Shown here piece after piece: positions 43,159 to 55,734 of a DNA stretch of 64,000 bases. Under the pieces are notes generated by a model. That model was not told where the DNA came from. It ran no database searches and saw nothing but the letters and a program-made list of their open reading frames with translations. The stretch spans positions 16,869,980 through 16,933,979 of the forward strand of contig NC_081544.1 of assembly GCF_901000735.1 (NCBI RefSeq), in the 5' to 3' direction. How positions within the stretch are numbered: position 1 is the first letter of the stretch; each line of letters starts with the position of its first letter. The DNA is from Corylus avellana (lineage: Eukaryota > Streptophyta > Magnoliopsida > Fagales > Betulaceae). The position numbers and the translations under genes were made by a program.

Positions 43159-44792
43159 TAACTCTTTTGTATTTTAAGTATAGAGATAACACTAAATATT
43201 AAAATCATAAAATTATTTTTAAAGGCCTATATATATATATAGTCATCCGATTCAATTTTCAACAAACTGTACTAAAATACTTTGAATCCTTTATGAAATG
43301 TTGAGAGATTAGAATATGTTGGTTGAGAAACATAACAAGCATTCACATGTACTTGTTAAAACTCACTTCTTTAAAGAAATTTGAGCTGGCAATTGGAAAG
43401 AGTGTAATAAATTCTTGCAGTCAACATAATATTTTTATTGACTTGCATCAATATATATATGTAATTATCTAAATTGCGTCAGAGATTTAGTGTATCTCTT
43501 CAATCCACACCTTTGAAGATTAGCAAAATTAGAAGACTTTCTAGAGAAAAGCAATCACTGCCAGGCCATTTGCATTATCCCAGCCATTGGAGGAATCATT
43601 CTTTCATTTCCTCCAAAGAATTAATTAGACAAGTAATCAATATAGTAAGCTTACTTTTTCCCCTTTTTCTTTTGTCTTTTGCTACCAAAGACGAGTGACC
43701 AGTACATTATTTCAATATCCGACCAAGAATAAAATCTTTTCTGATCTTAGAGAAACAAAAACTTTGCGTTCATAGGAGCATGTTTTATTTCTTTGCTTAC
43801 TTGCTTAAACGTTTTGCTTACTTTCTTTCCCAATAGGCACATGCCCCATGGAAAAAAAACCCAGACGATCAGTGTGTGACTATATATTTCATTGATGTAG
43901 AAGGCTTAATTACTTTAAGCCACATTTTTTCCAAAATGCCGAAAGTCTGAATTAATAGGTCAAGATCTACGAGCCCTGTGGGCCATTTTGTCATTTTGTG
44001 TCAAACTAAAATGTTGACCATAAACATAATAAAACAGGTTGTACTTGTACCACATGCGTGTCGGCTTATGGCGGCGTCTTTGGAAGATAGGATTTATTAT
44101 ATGCTCAAATTAGTAATTTGAACAGTTGATGATGTGAGGGAGTCAAACTCCGTTAAAATCGTTTGATCGATTCTATTAAGTGCCACGTTAGCGTGAATAA
44201 ATTAATGACACGTATTAATTAAAAAAAATTTATTCATTTTTTGAAAAGAAAAATTGAAAAAATGAAAAGGATGGCTACTAGCCGGGAATAGGTTAACCAC
44301 AATTGATTTTACATTTATCTGTAAATTTTTAGTTGTCGAGACACGTAAGTGGACAGCTGGATTCCTAATCTAATCTGTCTTTGCCTGCTGATCGATCATC
44401 TAGAATACTTTTCAGAGAAAAAGAAGTTCGAAGAATACTATAGCAGTTGAAACAAGTGCTATCTTTTGTAAAAACCTGCTTAATTAGAACCCTAGAAATC
44501 GTTTATAGTAAACAAGTGCTTTCACATCAAAGCAAACTTGATTAGAATGGGGCTTTTGAAATTTCATAGCAAACAAAAATGCACACGAGTTGTTCGATTA
44601 AGACCCACCCCTCACCACTCCATGCATTGATTTTGAACAATTTGTATGTATTTGTGAAAATTCTCAAATGTTAAGAAATAATTGTACATAGTTCATACAT
44701 CACGCATCTTGGACTATTCAAATAGAAGTTTCCAATAGACCGCCTTATTCTTCAAAGGAAGAATATTATAGCTTTGATTGTTGTATGGATTA

Positions 44793-45683
44793 CGCTGGGT
44801 AATGGATGTGCCAGAATCCATGAGACCTCTAAAGCCCAAGTTGGTCAGCTAGGCCCACAAGCTAATCATGGCGCATTATGCAAGCAGACTAGTGGGACAG
44901 TTGAGATCGCCAAGCGTCACAATCACACTTAAACCCATGTGCTCGCACCACCCCTCAACTACTCTCACCATGATAGCCACAACCCATGACCAGAGGTAGT
45001 TGTAGCAGACTCCTCGGGAAGGCGAGTACCGAGAAACTAGGGACAACAATTGGCACTAACTGCTTGTCAACCCTCTAATAGGGGCTCTTATTAGGCAATA
45101 GAATAGAGATTTTCGGCAGCATGGGGTTATTTTAGCGTTTGCCAAAGTTAATATGATCGTTTTTTTTTTTTTTTTTTTGTGCTTTTTTAATTGAAGAAGA
45201 GATATATTAAAGAGAAATTTAAATTTGAGGTATTAGCACTAAAGTTGAGATATTAACACCAAATTTGAGGTATTAATACCAAATTTAGGATGATCGAATC
45301 CCTTTTAGGTGATACAATCCCTAAATGGTTAACCTTCTACCCTTAAATTTAGTTTTGAATAAAAAAACAAGTTTTAAAACATTAAAATTAAATATTAACT
45401 CATACAAATTTAACTAAAAAAAAAATGACAAAAATTTTTTTTTATTATTTTTTTTAATATATGTCCTATGCTATGCTAGGCTGCCTTTTGGTAGCCGCAT
45501 AGTAGGACTCTAGATAATAAGGGTTGAATCTTTACTATTTCTCATACATTCACCTACTAATTTAACCATCGAAACTATTTCCGCCGGCATACTCGGCAAG
45601 TTCCTGTCCTAGAGTTACTCTTTTTGTAGGTTTCACCTTGGCTCGGCTCACATGGGTCACCGTTTTGGAAACTGTGCAAACAT
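44793..45683. mobile_element. unclassified insertion in duplication copy 2
   Basis: Copy 1 reads GGATTATATACC at 38778-38789. Copy 2 has GGATTA, then 891 bases, then ATTATATACC, consistent with a 4-bp ATTA duplication. The insert has no long ORF, TG..CA ends or inverted termini. Its first 300 bases are GC-richer than the rest; the centre has three short TTTGAGGTATTA-like repeats (45216-45282). Class unknown. Confidence 0.5.
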
Positions 45684-46085
45684 ATTATATACCAATAAAA
45701 TTATATGGAATACTTTTACTCCAAAAGAGAAAGATATAGAACAGTATAAAACTTATTCCTTGCGTACATTTTATATTTTGAGATCTATCAAATCATGTTA
45801 CAGTCTCCGTGGAGAGCTGAAATGTTGCTAGAAATCATTCAATTTAAAAGGAACAATGACATACCAATTATTGTTAAGCAACTCCATTATTGAATTTTGT
45901 ATTTATAGACAAAGACACCCAAATAGATTCTAATTAAAAATTAATGATGAAACCATATATATATTTAATGAGTACTAGACTTGTTACATTAGATTTATGA
46001 AATATTTGTAGTATGTATTTATGGTAGGTGGCATTACTCATCTATCTAATTAAGTTGATTTGTCTTTATATTTCAAGTCTGTTTT

Positions 46086-46815
46086 TTTTTTTTTGGAAAC
46101 TTTTATTTAGATTCCTAAACTACCGCGTGTTTTGAAAAGACTTCCGAACTACCGTGTGTTTTGAACCAATTCGGGAAAGGGGAATCGCAACCCCACCTTG
46201 AGCATGGCCTCGTACATCACGACCTCATAGAATTTGTCGCTCAGTTGCACACCTTCATTGCGACCCGGGATCCGTATCACCACGTGATCACGGATAGCGT
46301 ATGCCCTTCAAATGCGTTCACCATCCCCAACAGAGAGAGAGGACCTCCACCTGAGCAAGTCGTCTAGGGCCCTTCCCTCCTCAGAGCTCGATTCGTCAAC
46401 CAGCCCCGCCCTGGGACCTCCGATCAGAAGGTTGGGATAAACTTTGCCCATTAGGAACGAGATCTTTGGAAGCAATTGGGTAGGGATGCGGGCACAACGA
46501 GAACGAAGGAGTAAGTGAGCGACGCTCAAACAAAGGAAAGGGGTAGCTGGCTCTAAAAAGGGAAGAAGAAGGTGAAGAAACAGGCTTAGAGGGTTGTTGG
46601 AACCCAGAAAACCCTGGAAGTCAAGAATCTCACAGACTGTAGCACGAAAAAAGATGGCCCTAGCAAAGAAAAAATGCAAGAAATCATGAAAGTGAGAGCG
46701 GGAGGAAGCAAAAGACGAAACTTTAGCCAGGAACTTTAGCCAGGACAGCATGAAATCAAAAGTGGGATTTCAAATGAAGCAGCAAGCAATAAAAGTAGAG
46801 AGAGAGAGGAAGAAG
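46086..46815 (-). pseudogene. gypsy-associated plant transposon protein remnant
   Basis: The minus frame 46308-46751 reads LLIGGPRAGLVDESSSEEGR and LLRWRSSLSVGDGERI. Past its stop the same strand gives RNEGVQLSDKFYEVVMYEAM and LKVGLRFPFPELVQ, which resembles the 'putative gypsy type transposon' domain found near gag in some plant Ty3/gypsy elements. The N-terminal half is low in signal. It is cut at 46816 by the solo LTR. Confidence 0.35.
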
Positions 46816-47404
46816 TGTAGTGACCCAAAATAATTAACTACGTTTAGACAGCTTGGTTAGAGTGTCAATTGGACTTTGGGTCACTAGGGACAGTTGGAAG
46901 GGCATTTTTGAAATTTTTGAACTTTCTGGCTGAATGCTCGCATGGGGGACCACACGAGCGCTGGCCTGTCAATAGTACAGAAGCGCTTGTGTAGGGACGA
47001 GTCAAACACTCGTTGACTTTTTGTTGACCGATGGTTTTTGCTCGTGTGTACGACTTGCAACCTAAAAACTCCTAGGTAAACAGTACATGAACGCTCGACA
47101 CTGTAGCACCGAGCGCTCGTTGCTTTTTAGAATACTCCAGTAGAGCTCACAACTTTTTCTACCCTATAAATACCTCCTCCCACGCCCTTTGCAACCCGTT
47201 TTGACCTCTAAGCCCTAGAGAAGCCCTGCTTGTTTGATTCTTGAGATTTTGTGAGATTTTGTGAGTGTTCTTGGAGAAGAAGGAGGTCTTCTTGAAGGAC
47301 TTGTTGTATTGAGGTAACCACTGCCTTTCTTTGGTGATTTTACTGGGTTGTTATGCTGGCTTTGTGCTTTACAGTAGCATAGTTGTTAGAGTCTAGAAGT
47401 ATAT

Positions 47405-48736
47405 TGTTGTGCAAATTTATTTAACTCGCAAGTGCACGAATCAATTGTAGTTTAATGGATTACAAGTGCGAGGTCAAACCCACAGAGAATTGTATTTTTA
47501 AAAAAGAAATTTAAATCTAAACTAATTAAATCCTAACCTAGTTCCAAAAGGGTTTTGAATTTTGGTTTTTAAAATTAAAAGATAAACATAAACTAAACAA
47601 AAGGTAAAGACTAAGGTTTAGGAATCCACACTCACCAAATCATAACAACATACTCCATGTTCATCAATATTTATCCGAAGTTCTCACAATTTAAATCTTA
47701 TGTATGTTTTACTATGCTTCAAAGAATTAATCAAAACCATCATATATATCCATTCATTGACCAAATTACAAAAGGAATCCAAATTTAATTGAAACACCAG
47801 ATGTATACGTATAATAAATCACAAGGGATATCCAATTTTTATGAGTTAAAAACCAAGTAATCAATTATATGAAATTATCTTAAATCATCACATGTATCCT
47901 TGAATCACAAGAGATATCCAAGAATCACTCCACACATTGATTAGAAGTAAAACAATTGAAATATAAAACTCAATAAAATCCGATAAATAAATACTTACAT
48001 AAAAGTGATGTCGTTCTTCATCAGTGAGGCTTCATCCCCAACCTTAGTTGGGAATTTAGCTCCACATAAAAATAAAATATAAACCTAAACCTAAATCTAA
48101 AGAAAAACTAAACAAAATAATTTTGCTCTCTGGGATTGTTTCCCTTTTATTGAATGCAAAGAAGTGTATTTATAAGCTTAGAAAAGTCCTAGAAGCCCTA
48201 TTAAACCTAGATAATTCGGAGGTCTGTCTCCCAATCAAAATAGAAGTCTGAAATCAGAATAGGATTCGTCTATATTTGTGTCTCTTAATTGCGGGGCGAT
48301 TTTGGCATAGTAACTGTCCGAACTAGGAAAATCCTATTTCACAATGAATTGTAGTATTTTGAGTTAGCTTTCCAATGCCGCTTGAATCACTTCAATCTAA
48401 TATTTGAGTAGAAAGTTACGATCAAAATAATAAGACATATACAAAATCTGAATTTGAATCCGATCCGAAATCTTATCCAATCTAATCTTTTATCCAATTT
48501 AATCTGATTTAACCTTTTTCTTGGATTTGGTTAGACTTAACCACATCATCTAGGTTTTCTCAAAGTATGCTTTCTTCCAAACTTTACATTTTTCCCTTTA
48601 AAGCTGTAGTTTTTCTTTAATGACCTACAAAACACTAAAAACACAAAACCTACACAAAATATTAAATAATGACACAGCTAAAGGATTAACTAATGTAAAT
48701 AAAGGGGTCCAAATATGTAATATTTGACACTTATCA
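47405..48736 (-). repeat. 3' LTR of element I
   Basis: Plus strand TGTTGTGCAAATTT to TTGACACTTATCA. The minus TATA box is at 48167-48174. Followed by the polypurine tract (CACCCCCAAACTTAC, 48739-48753). Confidence 0.9.
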
Positions 48737-50405
48737 AACACCCCCAAACTTACATTTTGCTAGTCCCTTAGCAAAGCAAAACGAAAAATAAAATGAAAGC
48801 ATGAAACGTAAATCCTCTTTCGTGTGAGAGACGATTGCATTTAGCATATGCAACAAGCCTTTTAAACCTCTAGGCATCCCTAGTGGACGAGTGAAGTCTC
48901 GTGAGGGCTTAACAGGAACGATACCCACAAACATTGTGCACTATGTTGTTAACAAGAAAGAATTTTCACATAAACCATGGTTCTTATTCATGAGCAAACT
49001 TAAAAAGACAAACACCTTTATCACAGTCAATAGGAAATCCAGAATCAAATCACTCATAAATGGACAATTGAGGCCTCATATGTTCTGAAATGTGTAAAGT
49101 GTAATTAGCATACAATCATGAAGCTTTCAGCTTAAACTCAAGACAAGTTCCATAAAATTTGTAAAAATCTCTATCAAATGAAACAACCAAGGCAAGATAT
49201 GCATTTTTTTCCCTTATTTTTTTTTTTATTTTTTATTTTTTAAACAGGCTCTGCAATGTCTAACTCCCTTAAGCTTTCTAATTGACCCCTATAACAAGTG
49301 TTAGGCCAATGACTCCCAAGCCAGGTGGCTTTAGGGCATTAGATGTAGAACATCCCTAAGGGTTTATTAACTTAAGTCAAAAAGGCAACGAAGTCAGATT
49401 AGCCATATCATAAATCAACACTAAACTTCACCCCTTTTGACGCAAACACTCAATGCTTAATGAGGCAAGAGGTCCGGTTACTCAATGAAAAACTCAACAT
49501 GATCTTTCTTTTCTTTTTTATTTATTTATTTTTATATCTTGCAAGCCAATGGTTATTCATCAATAGGTCATCCAACAAATCTCAAAGAGAACAAGCCTAA
49601 GCTCAAACATCATACCTCACAGAAAACATGCTAATGTGCTCATGAAAATTTATCTCAAAACAAGTGAAATCTCTTTTACCCAAAAATAAGTCAAGGGACT
49701 CAGACTCCTAATGACATAATAATTTGTTCAACCCTTTAAGCAAGCTAATGAAATGTAAATCACAGTTGAAGTTTAACTCAAACTTGACAACAACATAGAA
49801 CAATTTTTATTTTTTTTTCAAATTTTTTTAACACAAAAAGACAAATAAAAATAAACAAATAAAAACAAAAATAAATAGACAAAGTATTTTTCCATACCCC
49901 CAAATTTGAATTACACATTGCCCTCAATATGTAGTATAGAAATACATTACCGGAAGTGAGGAAATCTGACTGTGAACAAGGCCAGGGCGTCCCCCAAACT
50001 TAAACACCAAAACACCTGTCAACAAAAACTAACATCAATATTTTTTTCATAGAAACAATATCAAAAGATTAATTGCTATTAGAAACAAAAAAAAAAAAAA
50101 TTAACATGTAATGAAAAAGGAAAGAAAGTTTTTTTGGAGTGAAGTACAGAAAATAAACTGTAGGAAAAAACTTTACAGCGCTTCCCCCTGTCATGCGGAT
50201 GTCCAACCAATCCCTTCCACCCCTTCTTCTTCAAAACTTCATACCCCTCTAGAAGGATATTTCACCATCTTTTATAGAATCTCATACTTCGTAGGATCTT
50301 CTTAGGAAAGTGGTTCCTAGATTTGTGTGCTTGTGTGCACAAGTCTTTGAGTATCATGACATAAGATGGCTCTTTGAGACATTTAGGTGATGAAGCTTTG
50401 GGCTC
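48737..50405 (-). other. element I 3' non-coding region
   Basis: No gene. It has the polypurine tract at 48739-48753 and two further boxes: CATACCCCCAAATTTGAAT (49894-49912) and CCCCCAAACTTAAAC (49991-50005). Homopolymer-rich AT sequence lies between. Confidence 0.65.
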
Positions 50406-51275
50406 TTAATATGTCTCAAGAGAAACATTGATGCAAGCATGAGCTTCAGTACTCACTTTCATGTCACTAGGTAGATCAGGATCTGTTGGTGGCTCGTTGT
50501 TCTCATGGTGCTCAACTTGCTCAGGGTACTCAACTTCTTCTTCTTTTTCTTCCTCCTCAATGTTATCAACAATTTCCTCGCCCTCAAGTGTGGCGGTGAC
50601 TTGAGCATGCTCAACTTGCTCTGCGTGCTCCTCTTTGGTATCCACAATTTCCTCATCTTTAGGAAGATAATTTCTTGTAGCACTTTTCTCTCTTTCAAAG
50701 TTGGAGGTGACTTGGACATGCTCATGATAAGAATTTCCGAACTCGTCCTCATCAATCATGTCGTGTCCTTGAGCCTTCAACTGACTTTGAAACTCTTCTT
50801 CTTTATTGTTATCCTCTATGCTCTCATTGTCCCAATATTGAGTCATTGGGTCAAGTTGATGTTCAGATGGGTATTCATTTTCATTCTGGCCAATCCATTC
50901 TTCCATCCCTGCAGTAGCATGAGTATTTGCATCTTTGAGCTCTTGACGCAATTCTTGCAGGGTTTGTTTGGTGAAATCTTTTAGCTCTTGTATAGCTTGG
51001 GAGTTGGACTGGTAGACTTTTTCTATTAATGTTTTCATCATGGCTTCCAGTGATGACTGTGGTGCAGGCTGTGGCACTTTAGTGGTAGACTGATAAACAA
51101 GAAGTTGAGCTTGATGATCGAACTGCAGATATTCTGAATGGTGCAATTCATCAAATTGGTGAGCATAATTTACTGTAGCTTGAGCTGACCATGAGAAATT
51201 AGATTGGTTGCTCCAGTCCGGGTTGTAATAATTGGAATTTGAATCAAACCCTGGATTGGAGAAACTGGTGTTCAT
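50406..51275 (-). CDS. gag-like protein of element I
   Basis: A 289-residue open frame from ATG 51275. In the same frame an upstream extension reads NPCSYFSNPYHHYSDCPSWG, a knuckle-like CX2(F)X4HX4C in which the second Cys is Phe. The true start may therefore lie upstream, beyond a TAA near 51380. The protein shows YNPDWSNQSNFSWSAQATVN and YAHQFDELHHSEYLQFDHQA, shared with A and B, then a coiled-coil region (SNSQAIQELKDFTKQTLQEL) and a long acidic tail (EEEEKEEEVEYPEQVEHHEN). No protease motif. It is the best-preserved gag-like ORF of the group and could still be expressed. Confidence 0.75.
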   Translation of the reverse strand: MNTSFSNPGFDSNSNYYNPDWSNQSNFSWSAQATVNYAHQFDELHHSEYLQFDHQAQLLVYQSTTKVPQPAPQSSLEAMMKTLIEKVYQSNSQAIQELKDFTKQTLQELRQELKDANTHATAGMEEWIGQNENEYPSEHQLDPMTQYWDNESIEDNNKEEEFQSQLKAQGHDMIDEDEFGNSYHEHVQVTSNFEREKSATRNYLPKDEEIVDTKEEHAEQVEHAQVTATLEGEEIVDNIEEEEKEEEVEYPEQVEHHENNEPPTDPDLPSDMKVSTEAHACINVSLETY

Positions 51276-51906
51276 TTGCTCATATGAAAAATTAGAAGCT
51301 TGTCCCCATGATGGACAATCACTATAATGATGATAAGGATTGGAGAAGTATGAACATGGATTATGTGGGTAAAATTTTTAGGGTAGTTGGTAGGAGCTGG
51401 TATCCTATAACTAGGAGATGCATTAAAATCATTACAATGAAAATTCATGCTTCCCCCTCACTTTTTAGCATGCAAATATCCCACATAAAACATTAACCAA
51501 TTTTTTTTTTTTAATTATTTTTTTTTTTAGTTTTAAATAAAATAAACTAAAACAAAAAAAAAAATGACTAACTAACAAAAAATAAAATAAAACTAAAATT
51601 TAAAAACTCACAAAAAGGACCAAAAATAAATTTTTGGCAAAGATCTACGGAACTGCTGCCTTTGCTGTGACTGCGATCGATCACACTAATAGGGGCATGT
51701 GGAAGGTGCTGTGGCAGAACTGTAAAACAAGCCAAAAAAAAAAAAAAACAAAACAACAAAACAACAAGAAAAATCTCTTTTTTATTTATTTTTTTATTAG
51801 TAACACGAATAAAACAAAACAAATTGCAGAAAAATAAAATCCTAATTATAACTAGTAGAAGAATAAAACTAATTTAGAAATAAATTTATTTCAAAAATTG
51901 AACAAT

Positions 51907-51924
51907 TCCCCGGCAACGGCGCCA
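51907..51924 (-). other. primer-binding site, tRNA-Asp (element I)
   Basis: The plus strand TCCCCGGCAACGGCGCCA is identical to the 3' end of plant tRNA-Asp(GTC), six bases inside the 5' LTR. Confidence 0.92.
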
Positions 51925-51930
51925 AAAACT

Positions 51931-53261
51931 TGTTGTGCAAATTTATTTAACTCGCAAGTGTACGAATCAATTGTAGTTTAACGGATTGCAAGTGCGAGGT
52001 TGAACCCACAGAGAATTGTATTTTTGAAAGAGAAATTTATATCTAAACTAATTAAATCCTAACCTAGTTCCAAAGGGGTTTTGAATTTTGGTTTTTAAAA
52101 TTAAAAGATAAACATAAACTAAACAAAAGGTAAAGACTAAGGTTTAGGAATCCACACTCACCAAATCATAACAACATACTCCATGTTTATCAATATTTAT
52201 CCGAAGTTCTCACAATTTAAATCTTATGTATGTTTTACTATGCTTCAAAGAATTAATCAAAACCATCTCATGTATCCATTCATTGACCAAATCACAAAAA
52301 GAATCCAAATTCAATTGAAACTCCAGATGTATCCGTATAATAAATCACAAGGGATATCCAATTTTTATGAGTTAAAAACCAAGCAATTAATTATATGAAA
52401 TTATCTTAAATTATCACATGTATCCTTGAATCGCAAGAGATATCCAAGAATCACTCCACACATTGATTAGAAGTAAAACAATTGAAGTATAAAACTCAAT
52501 AAAATCGGATAAATAAAGACTTACATAAAAGTGATGTCGTTCTTCATCAGTGAGGCTTCATCCCCAACCTTAGTTGGGAATTTAACTCCACATAAAAATA
52601 AAATCTAAACCTAAACCTAAACCTAAAGAAAAACTAAACAAAAGAATTTTGCTCTCTGGGATTGTGTCCCTTTTCTTGAATGCAAAAAAGTCTATTTATA
52701 AGCTTAGAAAAGTCCTAGAAGCCCTATTAAACCTAGATAATTCAGAGGTCTGTCTCCCAGTCAAAATAGAAGTCTGAAATCGGAATAGGATTCGTCCATA
52801 TTTGTGTCTCTTATTTGCGGGGCGATTTTGGCATAGTAACCGTCCGAATTAGGAAAATCCTATTTCACAATGAATTGTAGTATTTTGAGTTAGCTTTCCA
52901 ATGCCACTGGAAATTTTCAATATGATATTTGAGTAGAAAGTTACGGTCAAAATACTGAGACATGTACAGAATCTGAATTTAAATCCGATCCGAAATCTTA
53001 TATTATCTGATCTTTTATCCAATTTAATTTGATTTAACCTTTTTCTTGGATTTGGTTAGACTCAACCACATCATCTAGGTCTTCTCAAAGTATGCTTTCT
53101 TCAAAAATTTACATTTTTCCCTTTAAAGCTATAGTTTTTCTTTAATGACCTACAAAACACTAAAAACACAAAACCTACACAAAATATTAAATAATGACAC
53201 AGCTAAAGGATTAACTAATGTAAAAAAAGGGGTCCAAATATGCAATATTTGGCACTTATCA
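51931..53261 (-). repeat. 5' LTR of element I
   Basis: Plus strand TGTTGTGCAAATTT to TTGGCACTTATCA. It differs from 47405-48736 at roughly 1 in 20 positions in the parts compared. Confidence 0.9.
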
Positions 53262-54830
53262 TATATGTTTTAACATTGTAATAAGCTTTTCCTTTCCGTT
53301 AGACTTAATCTTGTTGTATGAAGATATTGTTTTGGATTAGGAAGTGTTAAAAACCCTTTTTGTAGCCTTAGGACCAGTTGAGGAGGTTTAGGAGAACATT
53401 AGACCAAATGAGGTTCTACTTGAACCTCTCTGGCCGAATGCCTGCCCTAGGGGCTGAGCGCTCGCCTAGAGACGTTCCAGGGAATGCCATCTTGGATTGA
53501 CGTTCTGTAGCCCCTGTTCTTATGTCTTAGGTTTGTTCTAGTTTGGATTTAGGACTAATGTTAGGTTTTCCATAGATTTGGAGAACCCGGACCATTTGGA
53601 TGACTTTTCGGAGGATTTGTACGACCCAGGTGAGTACTAACTCACATAATGCTAGCCATTTCTTTTCCCACATTGCACAACTATTTTGTGTACCAAACAT
53701 GCATATTTACAACTCTCATGAAATACATTGTGCCGCATCATGAACTCTATCATTTGTGAAAATGTGCTACTTAACAAGATAATGATGATGAGACTTATAA
53801 AAGCATGCATGGAAAATACGGACAATACTAATTGCATCGTATGACATGGTACATCGGTACGTGCGGGATAACGGCCATGGGCTTACTATACTTGTTAACT
53901 TTATGGTCAAATGTGTGTGTGTTTATATGGGCCTTAGATTCAATGGTTATTTCGTGACCGGCGTAGCCTTAACGTGCGGGTCACTACAGAATGTACATCA
54001 TTAGTAGCGTGGACCACTCGAGGTCGAACTCGGTCAAGTTACTAGTGTTATGGACAGTAGTGTACAATATCCGGGGCACTAGTATTGTATTACAAGTCTC
54101 TCGGGACAGCGCCAACCCTGCTAAGAAGGGGTAATATCTCGGGTAGACAGTACTATTGAACTATCACTGATTCTCATAATTATAGCATATACTATGCCTA
54201 TATTGCATTCATTGATAACTATCATACCTAAAATGTTGTGTACTTTACCAAACAGAGTTTATCACTAAATGGCATGGGTATTGTGTGCATTATTACTCAC
54301 TAAGTCTTCGAACTTACCCTTTTTATTTTTCCCCCTCCATTATTTATAATTGTGCGGTTAGCATAGAGGAGGATGCCTTCAAACAAAATAATGGTGGTGG
54401 CCCAGGACCTGATCCAGGTCATTTTTTAGGACAAGGACCCAGTTTGGCTTAAGTCCATGTGGGACGATGGAGGAACCATATGGGCAGATATGATTGAGAT
54501 TGTCGTCAAGTTAGCACTACTTAAGATTAGGCGTTGATTTTGTTATCCTGTTTTCAGACAATTATCCTATGGTTTGTAACCTATTTTGATGACAGGTCTG
54601 TTGACCAGTACATTTGAGGATCTATTTATGTGATGATGTTTTATCTTTACTTTGGTTATCTTGATTGTGACATTTAGTTATTGCTTTCTTATTCTTGTAG
54701 TTAAAGTCTTTCGCTGTATTCTCTCATTTAGGAGAGGTTAAGATCCCTGAGTCTTGTCCTGTGAGGGATAAGTCTACGAGACAAACCATGGGATCAATTA
54801 CCAATTAATTAATTTCCATGGGGCGTTACA

Positions 54831-55734
54831 AGATGCTGACGCTAGCAAAACGAAAAGATAGGGCAGACGCGTGGTAGGTCCCCGTGGATGGAAACGAATG
54901 CGAACCAACCCATTAAGTAACCCCAATACTTACAAGTCAATAAATGAGCACTCTTCCCTAGGCAATTCATGATTTAGAAGAGTGGTGTGGTTTCCTAGGT
55001 ACTTAATTTCCCACATCCTACCAATTTCCCAAGGTACAAACGTGTGAATTTGGGGGTAATTGTTGGGGAGAAAATGAATTAGAGTTAACTTTCCTGAAAC
55101 CAACTCACTGGAGATCCGCGAACTTCGAATCAGAAGCGGACCCGTTTGAGGTCCCTCATTAGAATGCAAGTTGGAAGCACTGACAAGCTACCTTGAACAG
55201 GAAAATGTTTCATGCCAAACAAGGGAAGGGTTCGTCATTATCGAACCACAAGCGAACAAAACCCAATCAGCCTAGCAAGCCGAACCAACTCGTTGCGCCC
55301 TACGAACGGTACTAAGGGTATCATACTTCGCCTACCCAGGCCCTGACTCACGTGAAAGCATATGTCTAATAAGAGAAAGTACATGTCCATTCGCAGCAGC
55401 ATAGTGTCCAATCAAGCCCTTCTCTGTTGCAGAGAGTTTGGGAACTACACCCCATAGTACGACCAGTGAGCCTGCCCCTATGAAGACCATGTTAGGTAAA
55501 TCCCTAAGGTCCACGTGTCAATATTCGGATGGTGAAGGACGACCCAGATCTCAAGCACAATGGACAGTGGGCAAGGGAGCATAACAGTGAATCGTGGGAA
55601 GACACGGCTTTTTTAGCTTTTTGACCATTTTTTGTATATACATGTGAAAGGGGCCTAATTCAACCTTAACACTTTTTCTTGTAAGAGACCTTGAGAAAAA
55701 GAAAGAATACAGAAGAAAAAAACAAAAGAGCAAA
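54831..55734 (+). repeat. old LTR-like sequence
   Basis: GAATTTGGGGGTAAT (55046-55060) followed by TGTTGGGGAGAAAATG resembles a polypurine tract and LTR start. TTTTTGTATATACATG (55627-55642) could be its TATA region. No LTR end is seen before the LINE fragment at 55735. It may be the flank of the same element as 46086-46815. Confidence 0.3.

Larger units (their letters stand above)
43040..46085. repeat. segmental duplication, copy 2
   Basis: Collinear with 35871-39105. It lacks that copy's CACTA MITE and SINE, and gained a ~0.89-kb insertion of unknown class (44793-45683). It ends near TTTCAAGTCTG (46080), as copy 1 ends near TTTTAAGTCTATG (39100). No gene within. Confidence 0.85.
47405..53261 (-). 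mobile_element. LTR retrotransposon I (gag-only)
   Basis: A complete minus-strand element of 5.86 kb in solo LTR D2, with LTRs 47405-48736 and 51931-53261 and target duplication TATAT (47400-47404 and 53262-53266). It has a perfect tRNA-Asp primer site and one long gag-like ORF; the 3.2-kb interior has no polymerase domains. This is the architecture of gag-only non-autonomous LTR elements (TR-GAG). It is related to A and B in gag, primer and polypurine boxes but not in LTR detail. Confidence 0.92.
46816..54830 (+). mobile_element. solo LTR D2, interrupted by element I
   Basis: An LTR reading TGTAGTGACCCAAAATAATT to CCATGGGGCGTTACA, about 2.15 kb once element I is removed (46816-47404 plus 53267-54830). 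Flanks AGAAG (46811-46815) and AGATG (54831-54835) match in 4 of 5. A TATA box CTATAAATACC (47164-47174) sets the plus orientation. No internal region or second LTR. Same family as 15920-16099. The length and ends suggest Ty3/gypsy of the Del/Tekay kind (inference). Confidence 0.75.

Noticed and set aside
54930..55169. 79-codon minus ORF
   Set aside because: Within LTR-like sequence, no motif, no conservation evidence.
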